Below are positions 56,673 through 64,000 of a stretch of 64,000 bases of DNA, one piece after another. This stretch comes from Acrasis kona (lineage: Eukaryota; Heterolobosea; Eutetramitea; Acrasida; Acrasidae), in contig JAOPGA020001439.1 in NCBI GenBank assembly GCA_026419775.2, positions 47,133 through 111,132 of the forward strand, given 5' to 3'. How positions within the stretch are numbered: the first letter of the stretch is position 1; every line of letters starts with the position of its first letter. The position numbers were made by a program, and so were the translations under genes. The notes under the pieces were generated by a model, which did no database searches, was not told the DNA's origin, and worked only from the letters and a program-made list of their open reading frames with translations.

Positions 56673-57484
56673 TTGGCGTCAGCCCCTGATAATGACCAAG
56701 CTGCCCAACTTTACCTCAGGACAGAACCTGAAATTGTGGACCTCAAGGACTACACAAGGTATAAATGCAAGAAAGCCACATATGATGGAAAGCAATATCT
56801 TTGTTTTAATAAAGAGCACCTGGCTATATTTATAAAGAACAAGGAGAGGATTGGCTTGGTGAAGGTTTTGGTAGGAATGTTCCAGTACATCCCAGACTAC
56901 CTACTGGTTGGAGGAAATACTAAGAGACATTTTAAAGACCATAATATGGGATACTTGCCATTTAACACTGTCAGAAACACTGTGGAAGAATGATGTAGAC
57001 GGCTACGTGCTTTTGAAATTGACAATGGAGGACCTTGCTGAGCTTGGGTTATCGCTTGGTCAGAAACGCAAGCTTGTTGAGAAGATAAAAGATGCCCAGC
57101 AAGACGCTTTGACATTGCCAACTCCCCATCTTACAATACCAAGCGTACCTCTGTTGACAACATCCTTGAACGATCCACCAGTAATTGAGCACATCACAAA
57201 TCCGTTTGACTCTACAACACTCAATCTCACACAACAAGATAATGAGTCAGTTCTCAACGAAAACGAGGATGTTACATTGACAGAGGAGAGCTCTGTTACC
57301 CGCAAGTTCCGACAGCAGTTGTTGAGGATGCTCCAGTCACTAACAACAAAGACAGGGTATCAACAACAACAATAAGATCCAGGGCGGAAATAATTAAAAA
57401 AGCCAAGAAGATGAAAAAAAGGAGCAGAGAGTCAATTGGTCTGGGGACGGAGTCGCCACCAAAAAAGAACACGAAGAATGTATA
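56673..57484 (+). pseudogene. SAM-domain gene, frame-broken and without a clear start
   Basis: Three consecutive plus-strand frames read as one protein. The first (no ATG) has LKDYTRYKCKKATYDGKQYL and CFNKEHLAIFIKNKERIGLV. The second has a SAM domain (LWKNDVDGYVLLKLTMEDLA, ELGLSLGQKRKLVEKIK). The third is a basic nuclear-signal tail (KKAKKMKKRSRES; PPKKNTKNV). The first change could be a ~31-nt intron (GTTGGAGG...TTTAAAG); the second finds no good splice pair and looks like a frameshift. SAM domains mediate oligomerisation. It lies among LINE pieces, so it may be a transposon-borne or retroposed gene. Confidence 0.5.
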
Positions 57485-57573
57485 ATATTGTATAAAAACT
57501 GTCTTTTTAATGTTGCGATGCGTTATAACTGACTTGTGATTTGTTTGGTGATATTCCCGCTTGTTTGGATTTT

Positions 57574-57936
57574 TTAGATTTTATTGTCCTGATTTATCCA
57601 CTGGATTCCGCACCGATTTTTCTCAAGGTCAAATCCAGTGGATTGTCCAGGCATAACAGGATATAGTGCATTGATCAATGTAGTTGGTCCACCGGAATCT
57701 ATTCTAGACATTGATACGCAGCAATGCGTTTGTTTTAGAGGTGGGGAGGGTGGTTGAGAATTATCATCTGGTGTGGAATGGTCATCGAGGATTGGTTGGT
57801 ATGGTTTGATGATAGAAGGGGGTTTGAAAGGTGGGTTGTTGACGTAGGGTAAGAAGGCAAAACGGGTGAGGGATTGTTTATTGTTTTGGAGAGCGTGTAA
57901 AAGCGCGATTAAATAGCGGATTGGAGGTTGGAACTG
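57574..57936 (-). other. Unassigned minus-strand open frame (121 codons, no ATG at 5' end)
   Basis: Open from just after an in-frame TAA to a TAA at 57574. It encodes FQPPIRYLIALLHALQNNKQ and, near the end, DSGGPTTLINALYPVMPGQS. Composition is protein-like and Pro/Asn-rich. The sequence before it (CTAACAG) could be a splice acceptor. It lies just 3' of the deleted LINE and may be a part of that element or a separate decayed gene. An imperfect inverted repeat (57588-57607 / 57632-57651, core ATCCACTGGATT) lies within it. Confidence 0.35.
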
Positions 57937-57999
57937 TTAGCGGTTATCCAGTACTATTGTAAGAGACAAGACGTGTTCTTGCGAAGATGAAATCGCCCA

Positions 58000-58920
58000 A
58001 TAAACATAATATTTTACAAAATAAATGAGTGGTAGTCTCGAGAGCCTCTTCGTTGTCTTTAATCACTTAACCAATGGAATGTTGTATTTTATTATAACTA
58101 TTATGATCAACGAAGCCTCTAATATCAATAGTAAAAGGAGGAGCATTTTATCGGTGATGCGACTGACAGGTTATCCCATTTGAAAATTATTTTGTGGTCT
58201 GAGATAAAATGTTCCACAAGGACAGAGTTTATGTCATACTGTAGACTACCATGTGCAATTGTTACATCCGGACATGACACTAGTAGATGTTCCAGTGAAA
58301 CTGGTGCATTGCATCATGAGCACAATAGGTAATCCTTAGTATTGAGATCTTTATTAAAGAATAGGTCTAGTCTGGCACAAAGTAGTGAGAGGGCAGGGCA
58401 ACCGGCTCCAGATAAGGTTAGAGAGGCCATGATGCGGTCTGTCATCTGGGAGGTTGTGGTACGCCGGTGACCAAAGCATATGTAACCTCCTCTTGATAAC
58501 GATTGATTAAATTGTTTGAGTTCGGTGTCAAGGTGGTATAATTCTTGGTTGCATGCCACATCAATGTTGTTACGAGTGAGAAAGTTTATATTGTGAAAGG
58601 AATTGTCCATCAATGAAGGGGATGTAGAAATTGCTTTTCCATTGATGTTCCATGAGATTGTGTTTCTGTTCATTTGGTGGGTTGGTGTGATTTTTGAATG
58701 TTACCGACGATNATACTTACATACTTCGATAGTGTGTTTAAGGTTGTGTTGGATGTTGTTGTTTCGGAAGCAATATGCGCAATGTCAGAATCTACCAAGA
58801 GAACAGATTGTTCAAGTCTGTTGTATTTGTCTTCAAGTGTGAAGAGTCTTGAAGAACTCCCTTGACAATTCGCTCGCGGGTGTATTTTGAGGTGGTGATT
58901 GTGGTGGATTTAATAAAAAG
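58000..58920 (-). mobile_element. LINE copy with internal deletion (ORF1 end, ORF2 start, ORF2 end)
   Basis: On the minus strand, an ORF1 tail (SSRLFTLEDKYNRLEQSVLL; coiled-coil-like; ends HQPTK) stops in a TGA that overlaps the ORF2 ATG at 58673. ORF2 opens with an AP-type endonuclease start (NTISWNINGKA; NNIDVACNQELYHL). After only ~70 residues it passes to C-terminal sequence: an in-frame stop at 58314 and then CNAPVSLEHLLVSCPDV...H, a Cys/His knuckle typical of LINE ORF2 ends. The rest of the endonuclease and the whole reverse transcriptase are missing, so the copy is dead and non-autonomous. The tail region is eroded. Base 58712 is an unresolved N. Confidence 0.75.
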
Positions 58921-58969
58921 TCACTGGAGATTCCACTTCCGTATTAAATGTAGCCACCTTTCTGCGTGT

Positions 58970-60745
58970 TACATGAATATTTGAGCATTTAAAGTAATAC
59001 TATAAAACAAAAGCTTAGATTTGAGTCGAAATTAATTTTTGATTTTTTCTTGCGTTGTATAAGTCGAAATGCTCAAATATACGTATCTGGAGTTATATTT
59101 GATTTTTATCTTTACCTTAGAGTCACTTTTGGAATCCTATACCAAGCATAATAATATAAGAAAAAAATCAAAAAGACTGAGTTTTAATAGAAATTAATTT
59201 TTAATTTTTTTCTGAAGTGATTAGGTCAGGGTACTCAAATAAGAGTATCTGGAATTTTTGTTCCTACCTTTTCAACTTCAACTTTGGGTCAGTGAGGATC
59301 GATTTAGAAATCCTCGATACGAATATTTGAGCTATCTAAGCAAATTGGCGCAGGAAAAAATCAAAAATCGACAAGCTTAGGTAAAAGTCAAAATTAATTT
59401 TTGATTTTTTTCTGAAGAAATATAGGTCAAATTGCTCAAATATGCGTATCTGGAATTTCTGCTGCTTGCTTTTCAACTTCATCTATGAGTCAGTAAGAGT
59501 TGATATTTAAATTCCCGATACGAATATCCGAGCTTACAAAGCGTAATAGCTCAGGAAAAAATCAAAAATCGACAAGCTTGGGTTTGGGTCGAAGTTAATT
59601 TTTGATTTTTTTCTAAAGTAATATAGGTGAAAAAGCTCAAATATTCGTATCTGGAGTTTTCGTTCCTAGCTTTTCAACTTCACCTTTGAGTCAATGAGAG
59701 TCAATTCTTAAATTCCCGATACGAATATTTGAGCTTTTTAAACATAAAAGCTCAAGAAAAAAATTAAAATTAAAAAGTTTGGGTTTGTTGCAGTATCAAA
59801 TTTTACTATTTTCTGAGGAGATATAGGTTAAAACGCTCAACTATACGTATCGGTAGTTTTCGTTTCTGGGTTTTCAACTTCGTCTTTGAGTCAGCGAAAG
59901 TCGATTCTTAAATTACCGATACGAATATTTGAGCTTCTTAAGCGTACTAGCATAAGAAAAAATCAGAAATTAAAAAACTTGGATTTGGTTCTGAATAATT
60001 TTTTAATTTTTTCTGGAGTAATATGGGTTAAAAAGCATAATTATACGTATCTGGAATTTTCGTCCCAAGCTATCCAACTTCACTTATAAGTCAGCGGAAG
60101 TCGATTCTTAAACTCCCGATACGAATATTTGAGCATTCTAAGCGATCTAACTTTAAAAAAATCAAATTTTGTTAAGTTTGGATTTGGGTAGATTTTTGAT
60201 TTTGACTTTTTCTAGAGCTATCATGTATAAAAAGATCAAATATTTGTATCGGGAGTTTAATTTCAGAGTGATTAAAGTGAAGTTAAAACTCCGAATACGT
60301 ATTTTTAAGCATTCTGACCTATATTACTTCAGAGAAAAGTCAAATATCTTTTTAGACACAAACCCAAACTTTTTAATTTTTAATTTTTTCTTGAGCTTTT
60401 ATGTTTAGGAAGCTCAAATATTCGTATAGGGAATTTGAGAGTCGACTCTTATTGACTCAAAGGTGAAGTTGAAAAGTCAGAAAAAGAAACTCCGGATACG
60501 TATATTAGAGCATATCGACCTGTATTTCTATAGTAAAAAATCAAAAATTAATTTCGATCCAAACCCAAGTTTTTAATTTTTAATATTTTCTTATGAGAGT
60601 ACGCTTAGGAAGATCAAATCTTCGTATTGGGAATTTTAAAAGTGACCTATGTTAACCTATGTTAAAGTCGAAAAGCTAATAACAAAATTTCCAGATACTT
60701 ATATTACTTCAGAAAAAAATCAAAAATTAATTTCGCCCCTAAACT
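58970..60745. repeat. ~200-bp satellite array with near-palindromic units
   Basis: At least eight diverged units with a ~200-bp period. CGATACGAATATTTGAGC recurs near 59325, 59520, 59720, 59920 and 60118, and GCTCAAATATxCGTATC near 59435, 59640, 59838 and 60036. These two motifs are reverse complements, as are AAAAAATCAAAAAT and ATTTTTGATTTTTT in each unit, so every unit can fold on itself. A directional marker (TTTTCAACTTCACCTTTGAG) appears forward up to ~60085 and reversed after ~60450, so the array inverts near 60200. No open frame of interest. Confidence 0.85.
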
Positions 60746-60828
60746 ATTTGTTATATAAAGTGTTTATTTAGGCCGAGGCCATTTAGAGTGATCAGACGCG
60801 GAACGACTGATACTGATCACTGTACAAC

Positions 60829-62214
60829 TTAATCCTCCTCCTCGTCAACCTGCATGAAGGCATTCAAGGATATCTGTTGGGGGTCCTTTTTTTCTCTCTT
60901 CCTCTTTTCTTGAGCGGCAGAGTCAGTAGATTGTCTCTTCTTGGTGGGGGAGGTCATAGACGCAGCGGCTGGTACTTGACTGAATTGAGAGAGGAAAAGA
61001 GCCTTGAGTTCTGCGATGTCACTTCTCAGGGGCTTGATTTCCGCAAGCACCGAACTGTGTTGCTCCTCCAAGGTGGTTTGGCGTTTCTTGATATCCTGCA
61101 TCTCTCCCTTGAAGCTGTCAACCGTGCTTTTAATTTCGCTCTGTGTAGTGACGATTCCTTTAATTTGTTGTCTCAACTCCAACATTTCGCGGGCAGAGCT
61201 GAAACCCTCTTTTGATGAGGTTGATGGTGTTGTGGAAACCGAAACCATTCTTCTCGCTCCCTGTGGTTTAAAGGCCTCGAGTTCAAACCAGTCCAGACGG
61301 ATGGATCCACATTCCGTGATGATCTTGGCGTTAGCGGAGTTTAGGCCTTTTACAAGTACGTAGGTGTACTCGTTCCCTGTCTTTACGGCTGTGGCGTTCA
61401 CCATTTCCAGAGTAACCTTATCACCGAACCTTTCTTCCATAGCCTTTGTGACCTGGCTCATTCTCATCCGGAAATTGGAGTGGCTACCCTTGATGAATAG
61501 ACGAACGCCCTCTCTAGGTACCGCTTCGTTGGATGAAGCTTTGATGATGTTTGATCCCATTGAGCCTACTACCTTGACGTTGCTGATGTCGTGCTCGCAA
61601 ACTAGGGCCTTTACATCCGTTCCTTTCTTGAAGTGCACTATGATAGATTGTTGTTCATCTTTAATGTACTTACTGAGCCTCCAATGTGACAGGCTCTTGT
61701 TGGTGGTGTTGTTCTTCATCAATTTTTGTACGTAGAGGAGAACTAGTGACGGGTTTATTCTAATGGTGGCCTTGGGGGTGCTGAACTGGATCACTACTTC
61801 ATCGATCGATCCTCTGTCATAGGTCCATACCCAATCTAAAACATTATCAAATATGCTACCAACCCATTTGGCCGTGGTCAGGTCACTCCAGTATGCGACG
61901 ATTGACGAGGATCTGTCATCCCAATGGTACCAGACAAGTTTGTCTTTCAGACCTTGGTTGTTGCACGTTGCCAGTTTGTTGATAAAGTCATTGTATGGAA
62001 CTATTGGTAGTCCCTCCTCTGTCATTGTTACGGTTATGGTCGTCTTGGTTCTAAACATGAAGTTCGGTTCCACTCCATCTTGGACCTTGACTGGGTACAA
62101 TGAGGCTTCTCTTTTGGTCGAGTATGTGGCCATGTTTGACTTTGGTTGTATGGTGTGAGGTGTTTTGTTTGCGTTTGATTTAACGTTGGTTTTATCAAAT
62201 TGTGGGTTGAACAT
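60829..62214 (-). CDS. LINE-associated ORF (ORF1-like, coiled coil), intact
   Basis: 461 aa. The N-terminal ~330 residues form a globular, beta-rich region (KLVWYHWDDRSSSIVAYWSD; GVRLFIKGSHSNFRMRMSQV). It is followed by a coiled coil (~345-415; LELRQQIKGIVTTQSEIKST), a basic nuclear-type signal (QEKRKREKKDPQ) and an acidic end (QVDEEED). This is the build of a LINE ORF1-type nucleic-acid-binding protein. QQISLNAFM near the end loosely resembles a PCNA-binding box. It starts one base after the stop of the RNase H frame. AATAAA follows the stop at about 60770. Confidence 0.75.
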   Translation of the reverse strand: MFNPQFDKTNVKSNANKTPHTIQPKSNMATYSTKREASLYPVKVQDGVEPNFMFRTKTTITVTMTEEGLPIVPYNDFINKLATCNNQGLKDKLVWYHWDDRSSSIVAYWSDLTTAKWVGSIFDNVLDWVWTYDRGSIDEVVIQFSTPKATIRINPSLVLLYVQKLMKNNTTNKSLSHWRLSKYIKDEQQSIIVHFKKGTDVKALVCEHDISNVKVVGSMGSNIIKASSNEAVPREGVRLFIKGSHSNFRMRMSQVTKAMEERFGDKVTLEMVNATAVKTGNEYTYVLVKGLNSANAKIITECGSIRLDWFELEAFKPQGARRMVSVSTTPSTSSKEGFSSAREMLELRQQIKGIVTTQSEIKSTVDSFKGEMQDIKKRQTTLEEQHSSVLAEIKPLRSDIAELKALFLSQFSQVPAAASMTSPTKKRQSTDSAAQEKRKREKKDPQQISLNAFMQVDEEED

Positions 62215-62215
62215 T

Positions 62216-63590
62216 TTAAATATTAGTCAACTCCTGTAACGGATATACCGTTGGGGGGAGGGAATAGTCAACTTTATTATTATAAAAACTGTCAGTCATA
62301 ATTTCAAAAATGGTTTTAGCCAAAGCGGAGAAAATATCTCTTTTGATTTTTTTCATAGCTTTTACAATGCACCCTCTCACTTCCTCTTCCTCAATTTTCC
62401 CTGACGACGCTTCTTTTTCAAACTCTCTTTTTTTAATGAGGTTTACCTTCCTCCACATTTTGTTGGTGATGGTGCCTTTAATTCCGATGAGGAAACGTTT
62501 TTGCTTATTCTGGGGTAATGTGATTTCCGCAAATGAGTCGTCATAGAAAAAGACCTTCTGCTCAATTCCCTCACCTTCTAGAATGTCTTGAATGTCATTG
62601 GAAAGTGTTTTCATTTTCTCCTCTGAATGAACACAATTCAACGTGCGGTGGGTTAGAGTGCTCCACCTGTGACATTTCCTACATACTGGTAATTCGCTTC
62701 GCCTCGAGATGTTATAGAACCCGTCGATTCTCGCCTTAATTAATGTACTAGAGACGGCCGCTGGTAAAGATGTGCTCCAAATGTCTAATGTATATACATT
62801 ACTCGTGAATGGTTGTATTAGTGCTGGTACAAAGACTGGATTTATCTTATCCATTGCTTTTTCGGATCGGATTTTCTTGTGAATAATTTTTGAGATATCC
62901 AGGCAGATGTCACCCTGATGCATCCAGATAAACTCTTTGAGTACACTTTTGATAAGGTGGGGTACGTCAACAATCCTATCTCTCTGTATTCTTCCATCCT
63001 TACTGTGGCCATCAGCTGCTTCATTTAGTTCGATCGCGGCATGCCCCTCAACCCACTCTAGTTTAATTGCAAGTTTGTTCTTTCTCGCCCATCCCCAGAA
63101 GGCCCTTGCAAGGATCCCACATGTTTTGTTGGTGTCCATTCTGCTCGCAGTTTCATTGTCCACGAAAATGTGGGCGGTACTTCCCACCGGTAATCTGGCA
63201 ATTGCTACTATTGCGGTAATCATCTCTGACTCAGTGGAGCTATTCACCTTCGGGATATGAAAGTTGGATTCGTTCACTATGGCCCCAGTAGATTTATTCA
63301 AATAAATGATTCCACCTCCCGCCTCCCCGGTTAATCGGTCGAATGATCCGTCAATCCATATTGTGTAATCATCGCATTTGGGTGGTTGGTCACCGATCCA
63401 TCCGGTTGAGTTGATTTTGGTTGCAGGGAATGATTTACAACATATTCCTACTCCACTCGATAGGTATAATCCGTACTTGTGGCAGGTTGCAAGAGAACCC
63501 CAAATTTTATTACAGGATTTCTCTGAGGGAGTTGTTGGCGCTCTGTACATTTCATCAATTGTCAATCTTCTAGTTAGGAAGAGGTCGTTG
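62216..63590 (-). CDS. LINE ORF2 C-terminal part: RNase H and Cys/His knuckle (5' truncated)
   Basis: Open for ~455 codons. The RNase H domain keeps its acidic residues: IWIDGSFD, STESEMITAI, HIFVDNETA and EGHAAIELNEAADGHSK. Downstream is a knuckle, CRKCHRWSTLTHRTLNCVH, and a charged helical tail (KKIKRDIFSALAKTIFEIM). Sequence before the RNase H (LTIDEMYRAPTTPSEKSCNK) would be the end of the reverse-transcriptase region. The 5' side is cut by a later LINE insertion at 63591, so the apparent Met start belongs to the insert. No inactivating break is seen in this part, so it is a fairly young element. Confidence 0.8.
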
Positions 63591-64000
63591 TTTTTTTTTT
63601 GTATAAATCGCATTCTGCGAAAAGCTTTATTAGAATAAATTTACATATTTATAAATGACTCTATACAGCCGAAGGCCCGCCTAGCTTGGCGGATTTGATG
63701 GCGTGTGTTGCGCAACGCGCGTGCCAGATGGAGTAAGAGGTCTCCATCAAAATGGTTGATATCTTCCTCAACACTTGGAGTGGCTTTTTGACTGGTATCT
63801 TACTAGAAAAACGCTTAACTACATCCATACTAGTGTAACCAAGTAGACTAGCATAAATAGTAGCTTTACGCCTGTCAGTCATAGGATGTTCGTCAAAATC
63901 AAAACCACTCTGGTACAGTGTAAATGGAAGACCCCAGAATTTAAATGAGCCCTTTATAAGTGAACCTGGCAGCATGTTGCTGCGAATCAGTTCATTAATG
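63591..64000 (-). mobile_element. 3' end of another LINE, poly(A)-tailed, inserted in the RNase H LINE
   Basis: The frame 63975-63661 encodes an ORF2 C-terminus (PLQVLRKISTILMETSYSIW, HARCATHAIKSAKLGGPSAV). A ~60-base 3' UTR with AATAAA and ten A (63600-63591 on the minus strand) follow. The element enters from beyond the window edge. Its poly(A) abuts coding sequence of the RNase H LINE, showing insertion into it. Its 3' tip matches 56364-56395. Confidence 0.75.

Noticed and set aside
57588-57651. Inverted repeat around ATCCACTGGATT as ends of a DNA transposon
   Set aside because: The arms are only 24 bp apart, imperfect, and inside an open frame.
58970-60745. CRISPR-like array
   Set aside because: Units are ~200 bp, diverged and palindromic throughout, with no short constant repeat and unique spacers; the genome is eukaryotic.
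62216-63590. RNase H as part of an LTR retroelement
   Set aside because: No protease, integrase or long terminal repeats were seen; the Cys/His knuckle after RNase H and poly(A)-tailed relatives point to a LINE.
1-64000. tRNA, rRNA or snRNA genes
   Set aside because: Intergenic stretches were scanned for B-box-like GGTTCRA with cloverleaf potential; isolated matches had no matching stems.

Overview
The window looks like the nuclear genome of a free-living, amoeba-like protist. It carries Rab and Arf GTPases, TFIIF, a listerin-type ubiquitin ligase, a UAF1-type WD40 protein, a RasGEF and BTB, DEP-PH and Myb proteins. Introns are tiny: almost all that can be placed are 35-44 nt, GT-AG, usually with GTAAGT-like donors. 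Genes are packed, often with under 150 bp between them. Hybrid kinase/AAA/histidine-kinase proteins, NHL-repeat surface proteins with Thr-Pro stalks, a secreted subtilase with EGF modules and a Swiss-Army-Knife HAD protein would suit a heterolobosean (Naegleria/Acrasis-like). That assignment is an inference; nothing in the sequence proves it.

Layout. 1-17.2 kb: two relatives of a signalling family (Ser/Thr-kinase, AAA-ATPase, and in the complete copy GAF, histidine kinase and receiver) flank a purple acid phosphatase, a big NHL-repeat membrane protein, a multi-exon Ulp1/SENP protease and a decayed LRR-like gene. 17.4-22 kb: subtilase, a perfect-looking 29-bp inverted repeat, decayed coding DNA and a pentapeptide-repeat protein. 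22.2-31.6 kb: listerin, a Rab11-like GTPase, the SAK/RGG protein and an unassigned myristoylation-type protein. 31.7-41.5 kb: DEP-PH protein, complex I subunit NDUFS7, two tiny secreted paralogues, Arf1, bifunctional P5CS, an OXNAD1-like flavoreductase, a crotonase and an MGDG-synthase-like glycosyltransferase. 41.5-43.6 kb: gene-poor, with two doubtful small genes and an NR2C2AP homologue. 43.7-56.1 kb: Myb, TFIIF-beta, WDR48, a C2/coiled-coil/multi-TM protein, RasGEF, BTB, Dpy-30 and a choline-transporter-like protein.

56.3-64 kb is different: a retroposon nest. It holds a broken SAM-domain gene, an internally deleted LINE with ORF1 and ORF2 joined by an ATGA stop-start overlap, a ~200-bp satellite whose units are each nearly palindromic, the open 3' half of a second LINE (RNase H ORF followed after one base by a coiled-coil ORF), and the poly(A)-ended 3' tip of a third LINE inserted into the second.

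Functionally the unique part is a mix of housekeeping genes (ribosome quality control, deubiquitination, transcription, membrane traffic, proline synthesis, complex I) and sensing or surface genes. I see no operon-like logic. Several neighbours are divergent (P5CS/flavoreductase, BTB/Dpy-30) or tightly convergent (WDR48/C2 protein, 7 bp apart).
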